DNA from: Pseudomonadota bacterium
Lineage (GTDB): Bacteria; Pseudomonadota; Gammaproteobacteria; Steroidobacterales; Steroidobacteraceae
Direction of reading: 5' to 3'
Assembly (NCBI GenBank): GCA_021838065.1
Contig: JAKCEJ010000039.1
Coordinates: 1 to 13,375, forward strand
DNA length: 13,375 bases
The position numbers and the translations under genes were made by a program. Under the pieces are notes generated by a model. The model saw only the letters and a list, made by a program, of their open reading frames with translations, was not told the origin of the DNA and did no database searches. This document shows, in pieces, positions 1-9,436 of the stretch (positions within the stretch are counted from its first letter, which is position 1; every line of letters begins with the position of its first letter).

Positions 1-812
1 GGGTGACCTTCCCCGATGCGACCGACGCGTCCGCACGGCAGTACTTCCTGCACACTTCGCCCGAATACGCCATGAAGCGGCTGCTCGCCGGCGGCGTAGG
101 CGACATCTATCAGATCTGTCACGTGGTGCGCGGCCTCGAGCGCGGCCGGCTGCACAACGCGGAGTTCACCCTGATCGAATGGTACCGGCTGGGCTGGACG
201 CTCGATGCGCTCATGGATGAGGTCGATGCGCTGGCGCGCGAACTGCTTGGCGCTCGTGCCGGCGGCCTCGCCAGCACCCGCGTGAGCTATCAGGAGGTGT
301 TCCTCGAGCAGCTGGGCATCGATCCGTTCAGCGCCTCGATGCCGGAGCTGACGGCCGCGGCGCGCGCAGCGGGCTTCACGGGTGCTTCGGACAGCCGCGA
401 CGAGTTGCTCGAACTGCTGATGAGCGTCAGGATCGGACCGCAGCTCGGACGCGGCGCGCTCACGTTTGTATACGGTTATCCGGCGAGCCAGGCCGCCCTC
501 GCCCGGCTCGATCCGGCGGACCGGCGCGCCGCGCGGCGCTTCGAGCTGTACTGCGAGGGCATCGAGCTCGCCAACGGCTTTCACGAGCTCGCCGATGCGC
601 GCGAGCAGCGCGCGCGCTTCGAGCACGACATCGCCGAGCGGCGCCGGCTCGCACTCAGCACCGCCGCGCTCGATGAGCGGCTGCTCGCGGCGCTCAAGGC
701 GGGGCTGCCGGAGTGCTGCGGCGTGGCGCTCGGGTTCGATCGGCTCGTCATGCTGGCCGAGGGCGCCGAGCGCATCGACGATGTGTTGTCCTTCCCCATC
801 GAACGCGCCTGA
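1..812 (+). CDS. epmA: EF-P--(R)-beta-lysine ligase EpmA (5' partial)
   Basis: EpmA (also GenX/PoxA/YjeA) is a class II lysyl-tRNA-synthetase paralogue that lacks the anticodon-binding domain. It adenylates (R)-beta-lysine and transfers it to Lys34 of elongation factor P. The visible 269 codons start at base 3 and align from the TSPEYxMKR block (visible residues 18-26) to the end of the E. coli protein (325 aa). Roughly the first 57 residues therefore lie outside the window, and the GTG at base 3 is internal rather than a start. Visible features are the motif 2 region (VRGLERGRLHNAEF, then IEWYR), the FVYGYPASQAAL block, GIELANGFHEL, and motif 3 (GVALGFDRLVML). Motif 2 reads VR and HNAEF where FR and HNPEF are usual, a minor divergence. 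msrC follows after 13 bases, and efp and epmB lie just beyond, which supports the EF-P role. Identity is secure. Confidence 0.95.
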   Translation, partial: VTFPDATDASARQYFLHTSPEYAMKRLLAGGVGDIYQICHVVRGLERGRLHNAEFTLIEWYRLGWTLDALMDEVDALARELLGARAGGLASTRVSYQEVFLEQLGIDPFSASMPELTAAARAAGFTGASDSRDELLELLMSVRIGPQLGRGALTFVYGYPASQAALARLDPADRRAARRFELYCEGIELANGFHELADAREQRARFEHDIAERRRLALSTAALDERLLAALKAGLPECCGVALGFDRLVMLAEGAERIDDVLSFPIERA

Positions 813-825
813 TTGCGGAGTTCCC

Positions 826-1332
826 GTGGAGCACACGAGCAAACGGTACGATTTTAAGGACAAGCACGCCGGCTACGCCGAACTCACCGGCGATCTGCGG
901 GCGCTGCTCGCCGGCGAGAGCGATGCCATCGCCAACACGGCCAACACCGCCGCGCTGCTGTTCGATGCGCTCCCCGAGATCAACTGGGCGGGGTTTTATT
1001 TCCTGCGCGGCGGGGAACTGGTGCTCGGGCCGTTTCAGGGCAAGCCGGCCTGCGTGCGCATCGCCCTCGGACGCGGCGTGTGCGGCACGGCGGCCGAGCG
1101 CCGCGCGACGCTTGTGGTGCCCGACGTCCATGCCTTTCCCGGGCACATCGCCTGCGATACCGCCTCGCGCTCGGAGGTCGTCGTGCCGCTCATCGCCGAT
1201 GGACAGCTGCTCGGGGTGCTCGACATCGACAGCCCGCTGCCGGGCCGATTCGATGAGCAGGATGCGCGCGGCCTCGAGCGCCTGGCGCGCGTGATGCTCG
1301 CGGCCAGCCGCTTCGAGGGTGCTGTGCGCTAG
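826..1332 (+). CDS. msrC: Free methionine-(R)-sulfoxide reductase (GAF domain)
   Basis: This 168-residue protein consists of a single GAF domain and matches E. coli MsrC/YebR (165 aa) along its length. The family reduces free L-methionine-(R)-sulfoxide in the cytoplasm using thioredoxin. It carries the INWAGFY and LVLGPFQGK blocks and all three redox cysteines, C76 (ACVRI), C86 (RGVCGT) and C110 (GHIACD), with the same 10- and 24-residue spacing as E. coli. The GTG start is chosen because a GGAG ribosome site (817-820) sits five bases upstream and the length then fits the family; the same frame is open further upstream, but that part lies inside epmA. The gene starts 13 bases after epmA on the same strand, so the two are probably co-transcribed. 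It runs tail to tail into efp with a 15-base gap. It is intact, and its link to EF-P is positional only. Confidence 0.94.
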   Translation: MEHTSKRYDFKDKHAGYAELTGDLRALLAGESDAIANTANTAALLFDALPEINWAGFYFLRGGELVLGPFQGKPACVRIALGRGVCGTAAERRATLVVPDVHAFPGHIACDTASRSEVVVPLIADGQLLGVLDIDSPLPGRFDEQDARGLERLARVMLAASRFEGAVR

Positions 1333-1347
1333 AGGCGAGCCCCGCGC

Positions 1348-1917
1348 TTACTGCTTGGCGCGCGAGACGTACGCGCCGGTGCGCGTGTCGATGCGGATGA
1401 CCTCGCCCTGATCGATGAACAGCGGCACGCGCACCACGGCGCCGGTCTCGAGCTTCGCCGGCTTCTGCCCGCCGGTGGCGGTGTCCCCGCGCAGGCCCGG
1501 ATCGGTCTCGACGATCTTCAGCTCCACGTGCGCCGGCGGCGTGACCACCAGCGGCTCGCCGTTCCACAGCGTGACGCTGCAGGTGACGCCCTCCTTCAGC
1601 CACTGCGCGCTCTCGCCCACCGCCGCCTTGCCTGCGGTGTACTGCTCGAAGCTGTCCGGCACCATGAAGTGCCAGAAGTCCCCGTCCTGGTAGAGGTACT
1701 GCATCTCGCTGTCGACCACGTCGGCCGCCTCGAGCGAATCGCCTGACTTGAAGGTCCTCTCGATGGTCCGGCCGGTCTTGAGGTTGCGGATCTTGATGCG
1801 GTTGAACGCCTGGCCCTTGCCCGGCTTGACGAACTCGTTCTCAACCACGGCGTAGGGATCGCCGTCGAGCAGGACCTTCAGACCCGAGCGGATTTCGGCG
1901 GTGGTGTAGCTGGCCAT
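1348..1917 (-). CDS. efp: Translation elongation factor P
   Basis: EF-P binds between the ribosomal P and E sites and stimulates peptide bond formation at consecutive prolines. The 189-residue protein has the usual three beta-barrel domains: the KOW-like N domain (about 1-64), the OB domain (about 65-128) and a C-terminal OB domain with the signature GDTATGG...TGAVVRVPLFI. The modification loop KPGKGQAF is present with Lys34 at its tip, the residue beta-lysylated by EpmA in the E. coli type. The ATG at 1917 gives E. coli length (188 aa) and is preceded by an AGAGAG ribosome site (complement of 1924-1929). The open frame continues far upstream on this strand, but that part is antisense to epmB. 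The gene is divergent from epmB and convergent with msrC. Having epmA, efp and epmB together shows a beta-lysine-type EF-P rather than the rhamnosylated (Arg32/EarP) type. Confidence 0.97.
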   Translation of the reverse strand: MASYTTAEIRSGLKVLLDGDPYAVVENEFVKPGKGQAFNRIKIRNLKTGRTIERTFKSGDSLEAADVVDSEMQYLYQDGDFWHFMVPDSFEQYTAGKAAVGESAQWLKEGVTCSVTLWNGEPLVVTPPAHVELKIVETDPGLRGDTATGGQKPAKLETGAVVRVPLFIDQGEVIRIDTRTGAYVSRAKQ

Positions 1918-1974
1918 TTCATTCTCTCTGCCGGAGCGGCACAATGCGCGGCCTCTCCGATTAAAGGGCCGCGT
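1918..1974. promoter_or_regulatory. Divergent efp/epmB intergenic region with hairpin
   Basis: These 57 bases must hold the 5' signals of both efp (leftward) and epmB (rightward), unless promoters lie inside the coding regions. A perfect 7-bp inverted repeat, CGCGGCC (1947-1953) and GGCCGCG (1967-1973), encloses a 13-base loop. Its right arm overlaps the epmB ribosome site AAAGGG (1963-1968), six bases before the ATG. No convincing -35/-10 pair was found on either strand. The closest leftward -10 candidate is TATCAT (complement of 1975-1980), overlapping the epmB start codon, but it lacks a -35. Confidence 0.5.
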
Positions 1975-3045
1975 ATGATACCGGCATCGGTCCGACCCCG
2001 CCAGATTCCCGCCTCCTGGCAGCAGGAGCTCGCCGAGGCCATCACCCGCCCAGAGGAGCTGGCCGAGGCGCTCGGTCTGCCCCCCGGGGCGATTTCGACG
2101 GGGGCCGCAACATCGTTCCCGCTGCGCGTTCCGCGCAGCTTCGTGGCGCGCATGCGTCCGGGGGATCCCGACGACCCGCTGCTGCGCCAGGTTCTGCCCG
2201 CGGCCGAGGAGCTGCTCGAGCCGCCCGGCTTCGGCGCCGATCCTCTGCAGGAGCGCGCGGCGCAGCGCGCCCCGGCATTGCTGCAGAAGTACCACGGCCG
2301 GGCGCTGCTCATCGCCACCGAGACCTGCGCGGTGCACTGCCGCTACTGCTTCCGGCGCGAGTTTCCCTACGCGGCACAGCACGGCGAGGGCGCGCGCTGG
2401 GGCGAGGCGCTGGCTGCGATCGCCGCCGATCCCTCGCTCGAGGAGATCATCTTGAGCGGCGGCGACCCGCTGTCTCTGAGCAACGCGCGCCTGAGCGCTC
2501 TCGCCCGCTCGCTCATGCAAATCCCCCATGTGCGGCGCATCCGCGTGCACACACGCCAGCCGGTGGTGCTGCCCTCGCGCATCGATGCGGGGCTCATCGA
2601 GTGGCTGCGCTCGAGCACAGTGCCGATCGTGGTCGTGCTGCACATCAATCACCCCAACGAAATCGATGACGCGCTGCGCGAGGCGTGCGCGAAGATGCGT
2701 GCCGCGGGTGCCACGCTGCTCAATCAAACGGTGCTGCTCACCGGCATCAACGACGAGGTCGCGGTGCTGGCGCGGCTCTCACAGGAGCTGTTCGCGGCGG
2801 GCGTGCTGCCCTATTACCTGCATGCGCTCGACCGGGTGCGCGGCGCAGCGCACTTTCTCGTGCCCGATGAGCGTGCGCGAGCGCTCGCCGGCGCGCTGGC
2901 GGCGCGTCTGCCGGGCTATCTCGTGCCGCGTCTGGTACGGGAATTCCCCGGGGCCGTCGCCAAGACCGTTCTGACTCCGATCACCGGCGGGCTCGCAAAG
3001 GCCACGCCCGCGCGTGCGCTCGAGCTTGTGCGCGAGCGCACATAA
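1975..3045 (+). CDS. epmB: EF-P beta-lysylation protein EpmB (lysine 2,3-aminomutase-like radical SAM enzyme)
   Basis: EpmB (YjeK) converts (S)-alpha-lysine to (R)-beta-lysine, the substrate EpmA ligates to EF-P. The 356-residue protein (E. coli 342) has the radical SAM cluster motif CAVHCRYCF with Cys118, Cys122 and Cys125, followed by SGGDPLSLSN (161-170), HTRQPVVLP, HINHPNEIDD, and LNQTVLL. Near the C-terminus, Lys330 in PGAVAKT aligns with the PLP-binding lysine of the family. The N-terminal block LRVPRSF...MRPGDPDDPLLRQVL is also typical. The ATG at 1975 has an AAAGGG ribosome site six bases upstream. The C-terminal tail after Lys330 (TVLTPITGGLAKATPARALELVRERT) is a little longer than in E. 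coli. The gene is divergent from efp, as in E. coli. It ends 86 bases before the next gene, which seems to have its own promoter. Identity is secure. Confidence 0.96.
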   Translation: MIPASVRPRQIPASWQQELAEAITRPEELAEALGLPPGAISTGAATSFPLRVPRSFVARMRPGDPDDPLLRQVLPAAEELLEPPGFGADPLQERAAQRAPALLQKYHGRALLIATETCAVHCRYCFRREFPYAAQHGEGARWGEALAAIAADPSLEEIILSGGDPLSLSNARLSALARSLMQIPHVRRIRVHTRQPVVLPSRIDAGLIEWLRSSTVPIVVVLHINHPNEIDDALREACAKMRAAGATLLNQTVLLTGINDEVAVLARLSQELFAAGVLPYYLHALDRVRGAAHFLVPDERARALAGALAARLPGYLVPRLVREFPGAVAKTVLTPITGGLAKATPARALELVRERT

Positions 3046-3061
3046 TTGAGACCCGCAGCCG

Positions 3062-3089
3062 CTTTACGCCGGCCGAGCGCCGCTAGAAT
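3062..3089 (+). promoter_or_regulatory. Candidate promoter for the FimX-like gene
   Basis: In the gap between epmB and the c-di-GMP protein gene there is a -10-like TAGAAT (3084-3089). It is preceded at a 16-base spacing by CTTTAC (3062-3067), a weak -35 match. The TAG inside this element is also the in-frame stop that closes the downstream reading frame on its 5' side, so the coding region cannot start earlier. The promoter assignment is by eye and moderate at best. Confidence 0.4.
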
Positions 3090-3121
3090 GACGCTGATCA
3101 CGCCGCGTGGCAGCCCCGTCC

Positions 3122-3125
3122 GGAG
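3122..3125 (+). promoter_or_regulatory. Ribosome binding site that fixes a TTG start
   Basis: GGAG lies six bases before the TTG at 3132. Between the upstream in-frame TAG (3084-3086) and this TTG there is no ATG or GTG in frame, so the site supports a TTG start for the FimX-like gene. The next alternative is a GTG six codons later, at 3150, which is worse spaced. Confidence 0.65.
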
Positions 3126-3131
3126 TCGAGC

Positions 3132-5183
3132 TTGGCCGAGAACACGATTGTGCTGGTTGTCCGCTGCGCCTCGCGGAATGTGGTTGATCAGATCAACGGC
3201 ATTCTCAGCGGCGCGGGACTGCCGGTGCAGTGCACCTGGATCGCGGCCCTCGAGGCGCTGCATGATGCGTTCACCCGGGTCAGGCCCGAACTCGTCATCG
3301 ATGTGGCCGAGCCCGGCCACGATGCGGCTGCGGTAGTCGCGCTGCGCGACCAGGTCGCGCCCTGGCTGCCGATTGTCGTTGTCACGCCCCGCGTCGATGA
3401 ACCCGCGATCGCCGCCGCGATGCGCGCCGGTGCGCGCGATGCGGTGTCGTTCGAGGCGCCGGAGCGGCTCGCCGCGGTGATCGGGCGGGAGCTGCGCTCG
3501 GCGCGCCTGGAGCACGGGCTGCATTCGACCGTCGAATCAGCGCACGCCGCGCACGATCCGCTGCTGGCGCTCGCGCATCGGCCCGCCGACGCGATCATGC
3601 ACGTGCAGGAGGGCATCGCGGTCGACGCCAACCCGGCCTGGCTCGAGCTGTTCGGCCCTGGAGCGGGGGTGATCGGCCAGCCCGTGATGGACCTGTTCGA
3701 CGAGGCCTCCCGCGCGGCGCTCAAAGGCGCGCTCGCGGCATGCCAGCAGGGCCGCTGGAGCGGGCACACCCTCAAGGCCAGCGCCCTGCGCCCCGACGGC
3801 AGCGTGCTCGGCGCCGAGTTCACTCTCTCGCTCGGGGAACACGAGGGTCAGCCGTGCGTGCGCCTGATCCTGCCGGCCAAGCCGCGCGACGAGCGCAAGC
3901 TGCTGCAGGATCTGCAGCAGGCCGTGCAATGCGATCAGACGACCGGCCTGCTGCATCGGCCTGACCTGCTGCGCGCGCTCGCGCAGCGCCTGGAGGCGAC
4001 CAGCCCGGGCGGCGTGCGCGCGCTCGCGCTCATCAAGCTGGATCGCTTCGCGGATGCCGAGCTCGCGGTCGGCGCGAGCGCCAGCGAAGCGGTGCTCGGC
4101 GAGTTCGCCGCCCAGCTGCGCGCCGCACTGCATCCGACGGAGATCGCCGGCCGCTTCGGCGGCGTGCGCTTCCTCGCTCTGCTCGAGCGCGGCAACGATC
4201 GCGATCTGCAAGTGTGGGCCGCCCAGCTCGTGCAGGAAACCGCCAAGCACCCCGTACGCTGCGGCGCGAAGTCCGTCTCGCTCACCTGCACGGTCGGGCT
4301 CGCGCCCGTGCCGAGCACGGCGATGGATCTCGATGCCGTGATCGCGGCTGCGGCTGAGGCGTGCTCGCGGGGCGCGCGGCGCGGCGGCAACCAGGCGATT
4401 GCCGCAGGCGCAGCCGGCGCGGCCGCAACGCCCTACGATGAAGCCTGGGTCAAACAGATCAAGAGCGCGCTGCTCGAGAACCGCTTCCATCTGGCCATGC
4501 AGCCGGTGACGAGCCTGCGCGGCGGCGATGCGCGCATGTTCGATGTGCTGCTGCGCATGGTCGACCCGCGCGGCAAGGAAGTGCTGCCCGGGGAATTTCT
4601 GCCGGCCGCGGAGCGCAACGATCTGCTGAAGAACATCGACCGCTGGGTTGTCGGGGCATCCCTGTCGTTCGCGGCGCAACGCCGACCGGAGTGCCTGTTC
4701 GTCCGCCTCTCGAAGGATACGGTGCGCGATGCCTCGTTCGTCGCCTGGCTCGACGGGCACATCCGCTCGGCGCGCACCGACCCGGGAACCGTGTGCTTCC
4801 AGATCCCGGAGACCGTGGCGGTGTCGAACCCACAGGCCCGCGCGCTCGCGGACAAGCTGCGCCACTGGGGCTTTCGCTTCGCCATCGAGAGCTTCGGCTC
4901 GCCCACCAACGCGTTCGGACTGCTCGAATCCATGCCGCTCGATTTTGTGAAGATCGACGGCGCGCTGGTGCAGACGCTGGCGCGCAACCAGGACCTGCAG
5001 CATCACGTGAGGGCGCTGACCGAGGAAGCGGGCAAGCGCGGCATCAAGACCATCGCCGAGCGCGTCGAGGATGCCAACACCATGGCGGTGCTCTGGCAGC
5101 TCGGCGTCGAGTTCATCCAGGGGTACTTCGTCAACGCCCCCGAGGATGTGGTGCTGCAGGCGAGCGAGCAGCGGCCGAGGTGA
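3132..5183 (+). CDS. FimX-like REC-PAS-GGDEF-EAL protein with degenerate catalytic motifs (probable c-di-GMP receptor)
   Basis: This 683-residue protein has the order and length of FimX (about 690 aa in Pseudomonas), a c-di-GMP receptor that controls type IV pilus assembly at the cell pole. The receiver-like domain (1-120) has Asp57 where the phosphoacceptor normally sits, but it lacks the acidic pair at the end of strand 1 and the conserved lysine (Glu108 instead). A PAS domain follows (about 145-250). The GGDEF domain (about 265-425) reads GGVRF at 343-347, so cyclase activity is not expected. After an Ala/Gly-rich linker (about 421-433), the EAL domain (about 436-675) reads FDVLLR (470-475), FVRLS for the metal-binding Asn, and ESFG for DDFG. 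It keeps KID (607-609), AERVE and QGYF. Phosphodiesterase activity is therefore unlikely. No membrane segment is visible. The start is TTG, supported by GGAG. No pilus gene lies in the window, so the pilus role is inferred from family resemblance only. Confidence 0.8.
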   Translation: MAENTIVLVVRCASRNVVDQINGILSGAGLPVQCTWIAALEALHDAFTRVRPELVIDVAEPGHDAAAVVALRDQVAPWLPIVVVTPRVDEPAIAAAMRAGARDAVSFEAPERLAAVIGRELRSARLEHGLHSTVESAHAAHDPLLALAHRPADAIMHVQEGIAVDANPAWLELFGPGAGVIGQPVMDLFDEASRAALKGALAACQQGRWSGHTLKASALRPDGSVLGAEFTLSLGEHEGQPCVRLILPAKPRDERKLLQDLQQAVQCDQTTGLLHRPDLLRALAQRLEATSPGGVRALALIKLDRFADAELAVGASASEAVLGEFAAQLRAALHPTEIAGRFGGVRFLALLERGNDRDLQVWAAQLVQETAKHPVRCGAKSVSLTCTVGLAPVPSTAMDLDAVIAAAAEACSRGARRGGNQAIAAGAAGAAATPYDEAWVKQIKSALLENRFHLAMQPVTSLRGGDARMFDVLLRMVDPRGKEVLPGEFLPAAERNDLLKNIDRWVVGASLSFAAQRRPECLFVRLSKDTVRDASFVAWLDGHIRSARTDPGTVCFQIPETVAVSNPQARALADKLRHWGFRFAIESFGSPTNAFGLLESMPLDFVKIDGALVQTLARNQDLQHHVRALTEEAGKRGIKTIAERVEDANTMAVLWQLGVEFIQGYFVNAPEDVVLQASEQRPR

Positions 5184-5190
5184 ACGCCGC

Positions 5191-7446
5191 CTACTGCGGC
5201 GGCAGCGCCTCGAGCCGATCCACGCTGCGCGGCCACCCGCGCGGCAGCACTGCGCCGCGGTGCGCGCGCTCGCCGCGGTAGTCCTTGAGATCCGCCCACG
5301 AGAGGCTGCGCTTCTTGTCGCCCGCCCAGACCTCAAGCGACCCGCGCGGCGCCACCACCGCGAGGGCGGCGACGACCTCCGCCCGTGCGGCCGCCTTCTT
5401 GCCCGGAATGTCGTAGAGTTTGTTGCCCTTGCCGCGCGGCATCTGCGGCACCTCGCTCACCGGGAAGGCGAGCAGCTTGCCCTCGGAGCTGACCACGACG
5501 ACCAGCGCATCCTCTGCCGGCACCCGCGCCGGCGGCAGCGCCAGCGCGTTGGCCGGTACGTTGAGCACGGTCTTGCCGGCGCGCCGGTCGGTGATCAGAT
5601 CCTCAAGACGCGCCACGAACCCGTAGCCCGCATCGCTCGCGAGCAGCCAGAGGTCCTCCGTCTCGCCCATCATCACGCCGACGAATTTCGCGCCGTCCGG
5701 CGGGTTGAGGCGCCCGGAGAGCGGCTCGCCCTGACCGCGCGCCGAGGCCAGCGAGTGGGCCGGCAGGCAGTAGGTGCGTCCGGTGCTGTCGATGAACACC
5801 GCCGGCTGCAGGCTGCGCCCGCGCGCCATGGCCTGGTACGCGTCGCCGCTCTTGTACGAGAGCGTGCGCGGGTCCATCTCGTGGCCCTTGGCCGCGCGGA
5901 CCCAGCCGCCGCTTGAGAGCATCACGCTCACCGGCTCGTTCGCAATGAGAGTCGTCTCGTCGATCGCCTGGGCGGCCTCGCGCTCGATGATGCGCGTGCG
6001 GCGCTCATCGCCGTGCCGGTCCGCGTCGGCGCGGATCTCGGCGGCCACCAGGCGCTTCAGGCGCGCCTCGCTCGCGAGCAGCACCTCGAGCTCCTTGCGC
6101 TCGGTGGCGAGGCTCTTCTGCTCCTCGCGGATCTTCATCTCCTCGAGCCGGGCGAGGTGGCGCAGGCGGGTGTTGAGAATCTCCTCGGCCTGCTCGTCGG
6201 AGAGCTTCAGGCGCGTCATCAGCACCGGCTTCGGCTCATCCTCGCGGCGGATGATGCGGATGACCTCATCGAGATTGAGATAGACCGCCAGCATTCCCTC
6301 GAGGATGTGCAGGCGGCGGCTGACTCTCTCGAGCCGGTGCTCCAGCCTGCGCCGCACGGTGGCGATGCGGTAGGTGAGCCACTCGGCCAGGATGGCCTTC
6401 AGGCCGAGCACGCGCGGCCGGCCGTCGAGCCCGATGATGTTGAGGTTGACGCGGTAGTTGCGCTCCAGATCGCTGGTCGCGAACAGGTGGTTCATCACCT
6501 CCACCAGATCCACGCGGTTCGAGCGCGGCACCAGCACCAGGCGCACCGGGTTCTCGTGATCCGACTCGTCGCGCACGTCCTCGAGCATCGGCAGCTTCTT
6601 GGCGCGCATCTGCTCGGCGATCTGCTCCTGCACGCGCGCCGGGGAGACCTGGTAGGGAAACGCAGTGATGACCACGTTGCCGTCATCGATCTGGTAGGTG
6701 GCACGCGCCTTGAACGAGCCGGTGCCGCTCTCATAGAACGCCTTCAGCTCCGCGCGCGCGGAGACGATCTCGGCGCCGGTGGGCAGATCCGGCCCCTTGA
6801 TGTGCTTCATCAGGGCGGCGGTGCTCGCCTCGGGATCCTCGAGCAGCTGGATGCACGCGGCGGCCACTTCGCGCAGATTGTGCGGCGGGATGTCGGTCGC
6901 CATCCCGACCGCGATGCCGGAGGTGCCGTTGAGCAGCAGGTTCGGCAGGCGCGCCGGCAGGATCACCGGCTCCTCGAGCGTGCCGTCGAAGTTCGCCGTC
7001 CAGTCCGCCGTGCCGTGCGCCAGCTCCCCGAGCAGCACGTCGGCGTAGGCGGTGAGCTTCGCCTCGGTGTAGCGCATCGCCGCAAAGGACTTCGGGTCGT
7101 CCTGCGAGCCCCAGTTGCCCTGCCCGTCGACGATGGGATAGCGATAGGCGAACGGCTGCGCCATCAGCACCATCGCCTCGTAGCAGGCGCTGTCGCCGTG
7201 CGGATGGAATTTGCCGATCACGTCCCCGACGGTGCGCGCGGACTTCTTGTGCTTGGAGGCGGCCGAGAGGCCGAGCTCGCTCATGGCGTAGATGATGCGC
7301 CGCTGCACGGGCTTCAGGCCGTCGCCGATCGAAGGCAGCGCGCGGTCAAGGATCACGTACATCGAGTAATCGAGGTACGCTTTTTCCGTAAACACGCGCA
7401 GCGCCTGGCGCTCGATGCCCTCGAAATTGAGCTCCTGCTCTTCCAT
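5191..7446 (-). CDS. parC: DNA topoisomerase IV subunit A
   Basis: ParC is the DNA cleavage and rejoining subunit of topoisomerase IV, which decatenates replicated chromosomes. The product is 751 residues (E. coli 752). The winged-helix breakage domain contains DGLKPVQRR, the quinolone-determining region GKFHPHGDSACYEAM and the active-site AAMRYTE with Tyr126. The tower and coiled coil follow (LRHLARLEEMKIREEQ), then a ParC-type C-terminal beta-propeller with MPRGKGNKLYDIP. Ser86 and Glu90 correspond to E. coli Ser80 and Glu84, so the common quinolone-resistance positions carry the sensitive residues. The ATG at 7446 is preferred over an in-frame start at 7497 because the latter lies inside parE, and a GAGGG site (complement of 7452-7456) precedes the ATG by five bases. 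That site overlaps the parE stop codon, so the two are probably translationally coupled. The gene converges on the FimX-like gene with a 7-base gap. Confidence 0.97.
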   Translation of the reverse strand: MEEQELNFEGIERQALRVFTEKAYLDYSMYVILDRALPSIGDGLKPVQRRIIYAMSELGLSAASKHKKSARTVGDVIGKFHPHGDSACYEAMVLMAQPFAYRYPIVDGQGNWGSQDDPKSFAAMRYTEAKLTAYADVLLGELAHGTADWTANFDGTLEEPVILPARLPNLLLNGTSGIAVGMATDIPPHNLREVAAACIQLLEDPEASTAALMKHIKGPDLPTGAEIVSARAELKAFYESGTGSFKARATYQIDDGNVVITAFPYQVSPARVQEQIAEQMRAKKLPMLEDVRDESDHENPVRLVLVPRSNRVDLVEVMNHLFATSDLERNYRVNLNIIGLDGRPRVLGLKAILAEWLTYRIATVRRRLEHRLERVSRRLHILEGMLAVYLNLDEVIRIIRREDEPKPVLMTRLKLSDEQAEEILNTRLRHLARLEEMKIREEQKSLATERKELEVLLASEARLKRLVAAEIRADADRHGDERRTRIIEREAAQAIDETTLIANEPVSVMLSSGGWVRAAKGHEMDPRTLSYKSGDAYQAMARGRSLQPAVFIDSTGRTYCLPAHSLASARGQGEPLSGRLNPPDGAKFVGVMMGETEDLWLLASDAGYGFVARLEDLITDRRAGKTVLNVPANALALPPARVPAEDALVVVVSSEGKLLAFPVSEVPQMPRGKGNKLYDIPGKKAAARAEVVAALAVVAPRGSLEVWAGDKKRSLSWADLKDYRGERAHRGAVLPRGWPRSVDRLEALPPQ

Positions 7447-7454
7447 ACGCGCCC

Positions 7455-9347
<1,893 letters not shown>

Positions 9348-9395
9348 CGTGCTCGGTCGCAACTCTCACGCGGGCTGAATGGCCCGGGGCCGCGA

Positions 9396-9401
9396 ATCTT
9401 A
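9396..9401 (-). promoter_or_regulatory. Candidate -10 element for parE-parC
   Basis: On the minus strand TAAGAT, directly preceded by TG, lies about 49 bases upstream of the parE ATG, between it and the terminator of the upstream operon. No good -35 sits 16-18 bases before it. The parE operon needs a promoter about here because an intrinsic terminator separates it from the upstream genes, but this exact assignment is weak. Confidence 0.3.
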
Positions 9402-9415
9402 CAGCACGGCGCGCC

Positions 9416-9435
9416 CGAAAACGCCACTTTGGCGT
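9416..9435 (-). terminator. Rho-independent terminator of the rubrerythrin operon
   Basis: Read on the minus strand, one base after the DUF3501 stop codon, a perfect 6-bp stem ACGCCA/TGGCGT with the 3-base loop AAG is followed at once by TTTTC. The stem arms are 9430-9435 and 9421-9426, the loop is 9427-9429, and the T-run is the complement of 9417-9420. The stem is short but the geometry is standard, and it separates this operon from parE downstream on the same strand. Confidence 0.7.
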
Positions 9436-9436
9436 C

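Noticed and set aside
1918..2727. Upstream extension of the efp frame on the minus strand, giving a 459-residue fusion
   Set aside because: The extension is antisense to epmB. EF-P has its normal start at 1917 with a ribosome site, so it is not a fusion.
3537..5336. Minus-strand open frame of about 600 codons opposite the FimX-like gene
   Set aside because: It is a shadow of the real gene: low complexity, no family resemblance and no ribosome site.
7177..7191. Possible quinolone-resistance substitutions in ParC
   Set aside because: Ser86 and Glu90 match the sensitive E. coli residues Ser80 and Glu84, so nothing unusual is seen.
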